Source: JAJZSS01 sp964463505 (GTDB taxonomy: Bacteria; Chloroflexota; Anaerolineae; Anaerolineales; UBA4823). Taken from it: a DNA stretch of 15,162 bases. The translations under genes and the position numbers were made by a program. Where the stretch lies: NCBI GenBank assembly GCA_964463505.1, contig CAYXDC010000070.1, positions 1 to 15,162 of the forward strand. The letters run 5' to 3'. The number at the start of each line of letters is the position of its first letter. Position 1 is the stretch's first letter. The notes beneath the pieces are model-generated. The model made no database searches. It was not told the origin of the DNA and was given only the letters and a program-made list of their open reading frames with translations. Positions 6,408 through 13,789 of this stretch are shown in pieces.

Positions 6408-8006
6408 ATGCGAAAAATGCGATTTGTGTCGCTACTGGCTTTGATCTTCCTGGCCTGCCGAGCCTTCCAGCCGGGTATTCTGCAAGAGGAGTTACTTTCC
6501 ACCAGGGAGGTTGCACCCACTGCGTGGGAGACGCCGACCGGGTGGGGTAAGCCCCCCACGCGGGAGACTACCCCTGTGTGGGGTACGCCCCCGGATGTAG
6601 CAGAGACTTTACCAGGCGCGCAGCCAGGCGCAACTCCCCAGGTACTGGGACGGGGGGAAGTAGATTTTCTGGTGCGCACCCACCCGGATGGGGCGCTGTA
6701 TGTGGGAGATCGGGTAAGCTTTGAGGTGATCCCTCCAGAAAGTTTTGAATTACCGGGGAAGACGGCCGTGGTGCGCGTGGCAGCGCCCATTGAACAAGAG
6801 CTGGGCGAGGTCGAATTTGGGCGCTATGGGATAGGCCGACGGGCCCAGGCGACGTTGACCTGGGCCTGGGATACACGCTCCCTGCAGCCAGGACGGTACG
6901 AACTGGAGTTTTCTATCCTGCCGCTAGGGCCGACATGGTCTCAGAGCGTGGAATTGTTACCTGCCGATGCGCTACCTAAGCCTGAGCCACAGGCACGCTG
7001 GCTACAAACGCGCATGGATTGCTGCATTGTCCATTACATCAGTGGGACAGAGGCGGAACGCGACCTGCCAGTGCTTCTGGATATTCTGGATGAGCAGAGC
7101 CAGCGGGTCAGCGCTCGTTTGGGCTCTGCCGGGCAGGAGCCTGTCTCCGTGACGCTGCTGCCACGCGTGCTGGGGCATGGTGGTTTCGCCGGAGCGGGCA
7201 TCTCACTCTCCTATCTTGATCGCTTATACACCTCCAGCGAGGTTAAATTAGTTTTCCATCACGAGCTGGTGCACATCTACGATGCACGCCTGGGGGGAGA
7301 CTTACGCCCGACCATGCTGGTGGAAGGGTTGGCGGTGTACCTAACTGGCGGACATTTTAAGTCTGAACCGTTAGTGGAGCGGGCGGCGACTTTACTGCCG
7401 GCCCAGCCGGGGTGTGTTGCCTGCGGATTGGGCTGGTATATCCCGCTGACAGAACTGGTGGACGATTTTTATACCTCGCAACACGAGGTAGGCTACCTGC
7501 AGGCCGGGGCGCTGGTGGAATACCTGGTGGAAACCCATGGCTGGGAAGCCTATAATGCTTTTTACCGGGATATCCGGCCTCATTCCAGCGGCAGCCAGGC
7601 GCTGGCTATGGAAGCTGCGCTGATAGAGCATTTCGGGCTGACTCTGGCGGAGCTGGACACACAGTTCCAGTCTGCCCTGGCGCAAGAAGCGCTCGACGCT
7701 CAGTGGGTGGCGGATGTGCGCTTGACGGTGCAGTTTTATGATGCTGTGCGGGATTACCAACAGAGATTCGATCCATCGGCGTATTTTCAGACCGCCTGGC
7801 TGCCCGACGAGACCAGGATGCGCGAATTAGGCATTACGGCGGACTTCCTGCGCCGGCCTGCTCAACCGCAGAATATCATTTTGGAAAATCTGTTGGCTGC
7901 GGCTGGGGAGGCATTGCAAAATGGACAATATCTTGAAGCGGAGATGCGCCTAGAGACTGTGCGATACCTGTTGGTGAACCTTCCGCAGGTGGTACAAGCA
8001 AATTAA
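6408..8006 (+). CDS. Lipoprotein zinc metallopeptidase, peptidase MA-like (gluzincin)
   Basis: A 532-residue secreted protein from the ATG at 6408. Residues 1-17 (MRKMRFVSLLALIFLAC) look like a lipoprotein signal peptide, with C17 as the lipidated cysteine, although the -3 and -2 residues (F, L) are not ideal. A Pro/Thr/Trp-rich low-complexity linker follows (about 35-75), then a beta-rich domain (about 80-190). The peptidase domain carries H285-E-L-V-H289 and E306 in VEGLAVYL, which together give the HExxH...E zinc site of gluzincins of the peptidase MA type. The C-terminus is helical. It probably cleaves protein or cell-wall material outside the membrane, with unknown substrate. An in-frame TTG at 6366 would extend the protein but overlaps the promoter and spoils the signal peptide, so I reject it. 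A palindrome follows the stop. Confidence 0.85.
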   Translation: MRKMRFVSLLALIFLACRAFQPGILQEELLSTREVAPTAWETPTGWGKPPTRETTPVWGTPPDVAETLPGAQPGATPQVLGRGEVDFLVRTHPDGALYVGDRVSFEVIPPESFELPGKTAVVRVAAPIEQELGEVEFGRYGIGRRAQATLTWAWDTRSLQPGRYELEFSILPLGPTWSQSVELLPADALPKPEPQARWLQTRMDCCIVHYISGTEAERDLPVLLDILDEQSQRVSARLGSAGQEPVSVTLLPRVLGHGGFAGAGISLSYLDRLYTSSEVKLVFHHELVHIYDARLGGDLRPTMLVEGLAVYLTGGHFKSEPLVERAATLLPAQPGCVACGLGWYIPLTELVDDFYTSQHEVGYLQAGALVEYLVETHGWEAYNAFYRDIRPHSSGSQALAMEAALIEHFGLTLAELDTQFQSALAQEALDAQWVADVRLTVQFYDAVRDYQQRFDPSAYFQTAWLPDETRMRELGITADFLRRPAQPQNIILENLLAAAGEALQNGQYLEAEMRLETVRYLLVNLPQVVQAN

Positions 8007-8038
8007 TTAAACACCGGCAAGCACAATGCCTGCCGGTG
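8004..8038 (-). terminator. Intrinsic terminator for the FHA gene (minus strand)
   Basis: The arms CACCGGCAAGCA (8012-8023) and TGCCTGCCGGTG (8027-8038) surround a three-base loop. In the minus-strand RNA all twelve positions pair, with one G-U wobble, and the stem is followed by a U-rich run (TTTAATTAATTT). In the plus-strand RNA the wobble becomes an A-C mismatch and no T-run follows. It therefore serves chiefly the FHA gene, 22 bases away, and may act weakly on the convergent lipoprotein gene. Confidence 0.7.
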
Positions 8039-8060
8039 AGGGAAGTATTGCGCTTTGGGG

Positions 8061-8693
8061 CTATGGGCAGGTATAAAAGACCCCGGAAAGGAAATCAAAG
8101 GGGGAGATGCAGTACAGATTGAGCACATCGAAGGCAACCGCAGCAGCGCCCAGCACGCAGGCAACCATTACCAGACAACCACAGCCGATAATCAGCTTGT
8201 TGCGGTTGTCTTTTTTATCTTCGTAAACCTCTTCGGCATAAGCATCCACCGGCCCAGGCGGCACCTGCCCTGTGTAAGCAGGCGGCGGAGCAGGCTGGTA
8301 GGCTGGCGGCGGGGGATAATTCAGCGCTGGCTGGGCAGGCTCGGGCACGCTGCGCGGGATGGAGGCGACTGTGGCATTGGGATCGAATTGGGCCTGTTCA
8401 AAAGACAGGCTGACTGTCTCGCCCAGGAAGATCACCTCACCAGGGCGTAACAGGTGTGGGCCCATCAGACGCTGTCCGTTGACGAAAGTGCCATTGGTCG
8501 AGCCAATGTCTTCAACCTGATAGTAGCCACCCTGGATGAAAAGGCGGGTGTGCTTGCGCGAGACTTCGGCGTCGTTGATCACTACGGTGTTGTTGATATC
8601 ACGCCCGATCGTGATCTCCGGCTGGAGCAGATCAAAGGTCTGCCCAGGGTTGGGGCCGGTGCGCATAACCAGGCGATAGGATGATTCAGCCAT
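8061..8693 (-). CDS. FHA-domain protein with proline-rich linker and membrane anchor
   Basis: The 210-residue protein starts with a forkhead-associated domain (about 5-100), which binds phosphothreonine peptides. The signature residues are present: G30-R31 (ITIGRD), S45-x-x-H48 (SRKH) and N67-G68-T69 (GSTNGTFVNG). A Pro/Ala/Tyr-rich linker (about 112-150) and an acidic-basic stretch (EEVYEDKKDNRNK) lead to one transmembrane helix, about 167-190. A short tail holds C195 and C209. The FHA domain should face the cytoplasm, and the tail should be extracytoplasmic. Such proteins usually partner with Ser/Thr kinases, but none is in the window. GAGGAGG, five bases before the ATG, gives a strong ribosome binding site. 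Confidence 0.92.
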   Translation of the reverse strand: MAESSYRLVMRTGPNPGQTFDLLQPEITIGRDINNTVVINDAEVSRKHTRLFIQGGYYQVEDIGSTNGTFVNGQRLMGPHLLRPGEVIFLGETVSLSFEQAQFDPNATVASIPRSVPEPAQPALNYPPPPAYQPAPPPAYTGQVPPGPVDAYAEEVYEDKKDNRNKLIIGCGCLVMVACVLGAAAVAFDVLNLYCISPFDFLSGVFYTCP

Positions 8694-8780
8694 GTTTCCT
8701 CCTCGGTATTCCCCATACGGCGGGGTGAGCGGTTGGCACTTGGTGAGCGTCCGGGCTGCGCAAAATCCTGCTAAGCCAGA

Positions 8781-8817
8781 ACACTTATAGTGTACTGAGA
8801 TTCTGGAAGCATGTCAA
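8781..8817 (-). promoter_or_regulatory. Promoter of the FHA gene with overlapping palindrome
   Basis: On the minus strand TTGACA (8817-8812) and TACACT (8794-8789) are 17 bases apart, a good sigma-70-type match. A perfect 5+3+5 inverted repeat, ACACT-TAT-AGTGT (8781-8793), covers the -10 and the start region, as a repressor site would. The leader to the ATG at 8693 is about 90 bases. The rest of the stretch between 8694 and 8902 holds no gene that I can support. Confidence 0.55.
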
Positions 8818-8902
8818 TAAAAATTTTAGGATAGCAGTCCTCCTTCAATAGACGTTCAGCTCAACAAGTGGATATCAACGAGATAACCGAAGAAGCTGAA
8901 AT

Positions 8903-10606
8903 TTACTTGCCGACAAGTGGGAGGAAAATTTCAAGCGAGGGCGTGCGTATAAGTGAGAAATCCATCAGCAGGATTTCGCCCGCCACGGCGCTGATATCCG
9001 GAATGACGGCAGGCGCAACCCCTCTGGCAGATGCACTCAGCGTATAAATGCCTCCGGGCAGGAATAATTGGTAAGATCCGTCTGCCATGCTGAGGGTCTG
9101 CCAGGTTTCGCCGGACTGGCTCAGGGCAGTGATCTGTACCCCTGCGGCAGGCTCGCCCTCCGGCAATTGTGTGACCATGCCAGCGATCTCTGCCGGCAGG
9201 CAACTACTATGCATCAATGTCCCCAGGGCGGCTTTAACGAAGTCCGTAAAGTAGACCATATTCAGGGTGGAAAGCTTATCCTGGGTAGTGTGGTAATACG
9301 GGGTGAAATCGCTGCCGTCTTCGATCGCCAGAATTGCCGGATAGCCATAATCCCAAAAAGAGGCGTGATCGCTGTACTGCTCCCCAGACTGTAAGATAAG
9401 CGGCAACAGATCAAGTTGGTAGGTATCCACTATCTGGGCGAACAGATCAGCGATGGCCAGATCGTCTGGATCGCCCGGCCGCGTGTGTAATTCCAGAGTA
9501 GGCAAGCCACCCCCATTGTAGGCGATCATGTCCAGGTTTAAAACCCCCTGGATCTCCTCGCCAGTCAGATAAATGTCCTGGGCATAGTAACTGCTGCCTA
9601 CCAGGCCTTGTTCCTCGCCGGTGAAGAGAGCATAGCGGATGGTACAGCCGAACTGGACCTGGCTAAGTATTTCGGCAATGGCGAGCACGCCGGCTGATCC
9701 ACTGGCATTATCATCCGCCCCGGGGGCAGATTTGTAGGGATCCTCAGAAGTAGAGTCCAGGTGGGCGGAGATTATAAAAATTTGCTCAGGATCCCATAGA
9801 CCGGGTTGTTCAGCAATTACGTTTTGGCGAGTCCCGGTCCCGGGCAGAGTATAGGAATGGGTACTCACATCCAGATCGAGGGCTTCGAAACGCTCGACAG
9901 TATACTGGACAGCAGAAGCGATGGGAGTGGTGGTGCGTGAAAAGCGAGTAGGGATGGTGGTCAGGGACTCTCCAATCTGCACCTGCCATTCCCCGGAGAG
10001 GTCGCCAACCAGGGTGTGCAGGCGGTAGGACTGCACCTGGTCGATAAAGCTTTGGACCAGCCCAGAGGGGGCGATGACGGCGGTTTGGTGGTTGAGATTA
10101 GCAGGCAGGGGAAAGCTCAGGGATTGTGGGACGGGGGTTGTCAATTCGATCTGGCGCAGGCGAAATCCCATCTGGGAGAGTTTATCGACCTGCCCGGGTG
10201 TGGCGCGCAGCAAAGCTTGATGCTCATCTTGCCAGAGCGCAGGCGCTATTTGGGCAGGCTGGGATACGCGCTCGGGAGAGGGTGTTGAGACGAGAATATA
10301 TAGAGCCTGTGGGTGGCTCTCTTCGAGAAATTGGAAAGATAGATCCATGCGCGCAAGCTGTTTTTGAGCGGATGAATCCAGATGTGCAAAGAGCAGATAA
10401 GCATCATCCTGAGTGTAAGTGGAACCCAACACCGGTATATCTAGGGCGTTGAAGCGCTCTAGATCGGCCTGTGAGCTAATTTGGATGGCAAACAGCCACT
10501 GCTGGCTGTTTGCAGCCTGGGCGGGCAGTGGCGTGCTTGAGAGTGTTGACCCAGCCAACCAGAACAGGCTGAGAATTAAAATTCCATACAGGGTGATTTT
10601 GCGCAT
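8903..10606 (-). CDS. Secreted M28 family zinc aminopeptidase
   Basis: A 567-residue exported peptidase from the ATG at 10606. Residues 1-33 form a Sec signal peptide: MRKITLYG, a hydrophobic core ILILSLFWLAG, and a PAQA-like cleavage site. After an N-terminal pro-like region, the M28 domain (about 230-470) shows all expected ligands for two zinc ions: H282 and D284 in SAHLDS, D298 in GADDNASG, E331 (catalytic) and E332 in TGEEQG, D359 in NLDMIAY, and H424 in SDHASF. Residues about 474-555 form a carboxypeptidase-regulatory-like beta sandwich (AGMVTQLPEG...DGSYQLFLPGG). The protein ends in LEIFLPLVGK, a short motif discussed as a finding. It should release N-terminal amino acids from extracellular peptides. 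An upstream in-frame start at 10690 is rejected, because the signal peptide begins at 10606. A possible -10 (TATACT, minus strand) lies at 10660-10655. Confidence 0.93.
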   Translation of the reverse strand: MRKITLYGILILSLFWLAGSTLSSTPLPAQAANSQQWLFAIQISSQADLERFNALDIPVLGSTYTQDDAYLLFAHLDSSAQKQLARMDLSFQFLEESHPQALYILVSTPSPERVSQPAQIAPALWQDEHQALLRATPGQVDKLSQMGFRLRQIELTTPVPQSLSFPLPANLNHQTAVIAPSGLVQSFIDQVQSYRLHTLVGDLSGEWQVQIGESLTTIPTRFSRTTTPIASAVQYTVERFEALDLDVSTHSYTLPGTGTRQNVIAEQPGLWDPEQIFIISAHLDSTSEDPYKSAPGADDNASGSAGVLAIAEILSQVQFGCTIRYALFTGEEQGLVGSSYYAQDIYLTGEEIQGVLNLDMIAYNGGGLPTLELHTRPGDPDDLAIADLFAQIVDTYQLDLLPLILQSGEQYSDHASFWDYGYPAILAIEDGSDFTPYYHTTQDKLSTLNMVYFTDFVKAALGTLMHSSCLPAEIAGMVTQLPEGEPAAGVQITALSQSGETWQTLSMADGSYQLFLPGGIYTLSASARGVAPAVIPDISAVAGEILLMDFSLIRTPSLEIFLPLVGK

Positions 10607-10687
10607 AACGTTTGACCTTTGCCTGTGTAACAATTTATACCTGCACTGCCGGGAAGTATAACACCCTGTCTGGAGAGGAAAAGCAGT

Positions 10688-10702
10688 CACTCCAATGGAG
10701 TG
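10688..10702. promoter_or_regulatory. Perfect palindrome CACTCC-AAT-GGAGTG between the M28 gene and clpB
   Basis: A 6+3+6 inverted repeat in the 248-base divergent spacer, about 80 bases before the M28 start and 150 before clpB. It is a plausible operator. The half sites CACTC and GAGTG recall CIRCE, but the spacing is five bases instead of nine, so HrcA control is not supported. I can pin no confident clpB promoter in this spacer. A TATTAT at 10831 is too close to the ribosome binding site, and a TAAAAT at 10799 lacks a -35. Confidence 0.35.
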
Positions 10703-10854
10703 TTAACAACATTTTGATCCTATTCCAACACAAGCGGGGTAAACTCAAATATGCGGGACGCAGGCGCGTGCTTTTTACCGGGCTCGGTGCACTGCTATTA
10801 AAATTAATTTGGTGATTAAAAACCTAAAGCTATTATCGGTACAGGAGAAGCAAT

Positions 10855-13443
10855 ATGAATCTTGAAAAATATACTCAAAAATCTCAGGAAGCAATCCTGG
10901 CGGCGCAGCGCCTGGCGCAGGATTACAACCATCCATCGATTGAGCCGGCCCACCTGCTGCTGGCGCTACTGCGCCAGGAGGATGGCGTGGTCCCGGCGGT
11001 GGTGACGCGTGTGGCGGGCAGTGTGCTGGCTCTACGCGACGAAGTCACTCAGGAGCTGGAGCGGCGCTCGCGCGTATATGGCTCGAGCGGAGAAATCGGA
11101 CTCTCCCCGCCCGCTGCCAGCGCCCTGGAAGCCGCTGAGCGCTATGCCAAAGGTATGCAGGATGAATATGTGTCGGCTGAGCACCTGCTGCTGGGTCTGA
11201 CGGAGAGTAGCGAAGGCAAACGGCTGAACCAGTATGGGCTGACCAAGGACGCCATCTTAAAGGCCTTGAGCGGTATCCGCGGTACTCAGCGAGTGACTTC
11301 CACCACACCGGAATCCACCTACCAGTCGCTGGAAAAATACGGGCGCGACCTGACTGCTGAGGCGCGGCAGGGGAAAATGGACCCGGTCATTGGGCGCGAC
11401 GAGGAGATCCGGCGCGTGGTGCAGATCCTTTCGCGGCGCACCAAAAACAACCCGGCTTTGATCGGCGACCCGGGTGTGGGCAAGACCGCCATCGTGGAAG
11501 GCCTGGCGCAGCGCATGGTCAACGGAGATGTACCGGAGAGCCTGAAGCACAAACGCCTGGTGCAACTCGATATGGGCGCGCTGGTGGCAGGAGCGAAATA
11601 CCGGGGCGAGTTTGAAGAACGCCTGAAAGCCGTGCTGAAAGAGATCAGCGACGCGGCGGGTGAGATTATCTTGTTCGTCGACGAGATGCACACCGTGGTG
11701 GGGGCAGGGGCGGCAGAAGGGGCGATGGACGCCGGCAATATGCTCAAGCCCATGTTGGCGCGCGGTGAGCTGCACCTGATCGGGGCGACTACCCTGGATG
11801 AATATCGCAAGCATGTTGAAAAAGACCCGGCCCTGGAGCGCCGCTTCCAGCCGGTGCTGGTGGAAGAGCCCAGCGTTGAAGAGACGATCAGCATCCTGCG
11901 CGGGCTCAAAGAGCGTTATGAAGTACATCACGGCGTGCGGATTACCGATCCGGCGGTGATTGCGGCAGCCACGCTTTCGAATCGCTATATCTCCGACCGG
12001 CACCTGCCGGATAAGGCGATCGACCTGATCGATGAGGCGGCTGCCCGCTTGCGCACGGAGATTGATTCCAAGCCCCAGGCGCTGGACGAAGTGGATCGCC
12101 AGATCATGCAATTGGAGATCGAGCGCCAGGCGCTGAAAAAAGAAAAAGACAAGGCTTCCAAAGAACGCCTGGATAAGCTGGAAAAAGACCTGGCTGACTT
12201 GCGCGAGCAGTCAACAGAACTGCACACGCGCTGGCAGACAGAAAAAGAAGCCATCTCCAGCCTGCAAGCGGTCAAAGAGCAAATTGAGCAAAACCGCGTG
12301 GAGATCGAGCGCGCTGAGCGCCAGGCCGACCTGGAAAAAGCGGCCCGGCTGCGATATGGCAGCCTGCGCGAGCTGGAAGTGAAATTAGCGGAAGGCGAAC
12401 AACGTCTGATCGCCCTGCAAAAAGAAGGCGCTTTGCTGAAAGAAGAAGTGGACGCCGAGGAAATTGCCCAGATCGTGGGACGCTGGACAGGCATCCCGGT
12501 AGCGCGCCTGCTGGAAGGCGAGACTGAAAAGCTGATCCATATGGAAAGGCGCCTGCACGAGCGCGTGGTGGGGCAGGCGGATGCGCTGCGGGTAGTTTCC
12601 AATGCGGTGCGCCGGGCGCGTGCCGGTTTGCAGGACCCGAACCGCCCGATTGGCTCATTTATCTTCCTGGGGCCAACCGGGGTTGGCAAAACCGAGCTGG
12701 CGCGGGCGCTGGCGGAGTTTCTCTTTGACGACGAGCGGGCGATGATCCGCATTGACATGAGCGAATACCAGGAGAAGCACACCGTCTCACGCCTGATCGG
12801 GGCGCCCCCTGGCTATATAGGATATGATGAGGGCGGGCAGCTTACCGAAGCGGTGCGCCGGCGCGCTTACAGTGTGGTGCTGTTCGATGAAATTGAGAAG
12901 GCGCATCCCGAAGTCTTTAACGTGCTGCTACAACTCCTGGACGACGGGCGCCTGACGGATGGACAGGGCCGGACGGTGGATTTCCGCAATACGGTGGTGA
13001 TCATGACCAGCAACCTGGGCAACCAGCTCTGGGAAGGCGGGCGCAAGGTGGCACGCGATGAAATCACGCGCGCCTTGCAGGGGTATTTCCGCCCCGAGTT
13101 TCTCAACCGGATCGATGAGGTGGTTGTCTTTCATCCGCTGGAACGGGAACATTTGGCTGAAATTGTGGACATCCAATTGCGACGCGTGCACAGGCTTCTG
13201 GAGGAGCGCGGACATGCGTTGGAAGTCAGCCCGGCAGCGCGCGAGTACCTGGCAGAGGTAGGCTATGACCCCGATTTTGGGGCACGCCCACTGAAACGCG
13301 CCATCCAGCGCGAGCTGCAGGATCCCCTGGCAATGAAACTCCTGGCAGGTGAGTTCCAGGAAGGGGAGATGATCTATGTGGACCGCGGCTCTGAAGGATT
13401 GACCTTCACTGCCCAGATCATCCCTGAAGTCGTTGAAGCCTGA
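10855..13443 (+). CDS. clpB: ATP-dependent disaggregase ClpB (Hsp100)
   Basis: ClpB is a hexameric AAA+ machine that pulls proteins out of aggregates together with DnaK. The 862 residues match the normal length, and all parts are present. There is an N-domain with two Clp repeats (1-145, including PSIEPAHLLLALL and VSAEHLLLGLTES). NBD1 has Walker A GDPGVGKT (204-211) and Walker B LFVDEMH (273-279). The coiled-coil middle domain spans about 400-530, which identifies ClpB rather than ClpA or ClpC. NBD2 has Walker A GPTGVGKT (606-613) and Walker B VVLFDEIEKAHP, followed by the pore loop region and GYDPDFGARPLKRAIQ. No ClpP-binding IGF/L loop was noticed. AGGAG seven bases before the ATG is a good ribosome binding site. 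A strong terminator follows, so it is probably transcribed alone. Confidence 0.98.
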   Translation: MNLEKYTQKSQEAILAAQRLAQDYNHPSIEPAHLLLALLRQEDGVVPAVVTRVAGSVLALRDEVTQELERRSRVYGSSGEIGLSPPAASALEAAERYAKGMQDEYVSAEHLLLGLTESSEGKRLNQYGLTKDAILKALSGIRGTQRVTSTTPESTYQSLEKYGRDLTAEARQGKMDPVIGRDEEIRRVVQILSRRTKNNPALIGDPGVGKTAIVEGLAQRMVNGDVPESLKHKRLVQLDMGALVAGAKYRGEFEERLKAVLKEISDAAGEIILFVDEMHTVVGAGAAEGAMDAGNMLKPMLARGELHLIGATTLDEYRKHVEKDPALERRFQPVLVEEPSVEETISILRGLKERYEVHHGVRITDPAVIAAATLSNRYISDRHLPDKAIDLIDEAAARLRTEIDSKPQALDEVDRQIMQLEIERQALKKEKDKASKERLDKLEKDLADLREQSTELHTRWQTEKEAISSLQAVKEQIEQNRVEIERAERQADLEKAARLRYGSLRELEVKLAEGEQRLIALQKEGALLKEEVDAEEIAQIVGRWTGIPVARLLEGETEKLIHMERRLHERVVGQADALRVVSNAVRRARAGLQDPNRPIGSFIFLGPTGVGKTELARALAEFLFDDERAMIRIDMSEYQEKHTVSRLIGAPPGYIGYDEGGQLTEAVRRRAYSVVLFDEIEKAHPEVFNVLLQLLDDGRLTDGQGRTVDFRNTVVIMTSNLGNQLWEGGRKVARDEITRALQGYFRPEFLNRIDEVVVFHPLEREHLAEIVDIQLRRVHRLLEERGHALEVSPAAREYLAEVGYDPDFGARPLKRAIQRELQDPLAMKLLAGEFQEGEMIYVDRGSEGLTFTAQIIPEVVEA

Positions 13444-13462
13444 CGGTTGTGGTAGTAACTTG

Positions 13463-13492
13463 CGGGGCTGCTTCAAATGGCAGCCCCGTTTT
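13463..13492 (+). terminator. Rho-independent terminator of clpB
   Basis: A perfect nine-base stem (CGGGGCTGC and GCAGCCCCG) with an eight-base loop is followed by TTTT. It begins 19 bases after the clpB stop. Confidence 0.9.
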
Positions 13493-13528
13493 GATTCTGG
13501 TGAGGGGATGTAACCTTTTCACTGATTC

Positions 13529-13554
13529 TCCATCTAATGGATTAGTTTAAACTA
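13529..13554. promoter_or_regulatory. Two adjacent palindromes upstream of the DUF2892-thioredoxin operon
   Basis: TCCAT-CTA-ATGGA (13529-13541) is a perfect 5+3+5 inverted repeat. One base further on, TAGTTTAAACTA (13543-13554) is a perfect 12-base palindrome. Both lie 34-59 bases before the ATG, where the promoter should be; a TAAACT inside the second could serve as -10. They look like operator half-sites, but no regulator is assigned. Confidence 0.4.
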
Positions 13555-13587
13555 TTTCAAGAGTAATTTTGATCGGAGGATAAGACA

Positions 13588-13788
13588 ATGAAGGTAAATC
13601 AAGCCAATTGGGAACGGATAGCGCGGGTTGTGCTCGGCATTGTGATGCTCTATGTCGGCTTTGGCGGCGTGGTGGCAGGAACTTTGGGGACGGTGATCGC
13701 CGTGATCGGTTTGATCCCGCTGCTGACCGGTCTGACCGGCTGGTGCCCGATCTATACGCTGTTGAAAACAGGGACGAAAAAAGCCTGA
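13588..13788 (+). CDS. DUF2892 family small membrane protein
   Basis: A 66-residue protein of the DUF2892 type, the membrane part found on YgaP-like rhodaneses. It begins with a short polar stretch (MKVNQANWERIAR), has two hydrophobic helices (about 12-30 and 31-48) and ends with the family hallmark GWCPIYTLL, in which C53 is the conserved cysteine. Its role is unknown; partners are usually sulphur- or thiol-redox proteins. GGAGGA seven bases before the ATG is a strong ribosome binding site. The next gene starts one base after the stop and carries a related segment, so the pair very likely works in one process. Confidence 0.88.
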   Translation: MKVNQANWERIARVVLGIVMLYVGFGGVVAGTLGTVIAVIGLIPLLTGLTGWCPIYTLLKTGTKKA

Positions 13789-13789
13789 G

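Noticed and set aside
8819..8902. Terminator after the M28 gene
   Set aside because: Only a weak AGGA/TCCT inverted repeat is followed by T-rich sequence; the stem is too short to claim.
10688..10702. CIRCE element for HrcA control of clpB
   Set aside because: CIRCE needs TTAGCACTC-N9-GAGTGCTAA; here the spacing is five bases and the left arm lacks the TTAG part, so it is listed only as a palindrome.
10612..10815. 67-codon frame in the M28-clpB spacer
   Set aside because: No ribosome binding site and an unstructured composition; it covers promoter-like and palindromic sequence.
11257..12111. 284-codon open frame on the minus strand inside clpB
   Set aside because: An antisense shadow of the highly conserved clpB; its sequence resembles no protein family and is rich in residues forced by the codon pattern.
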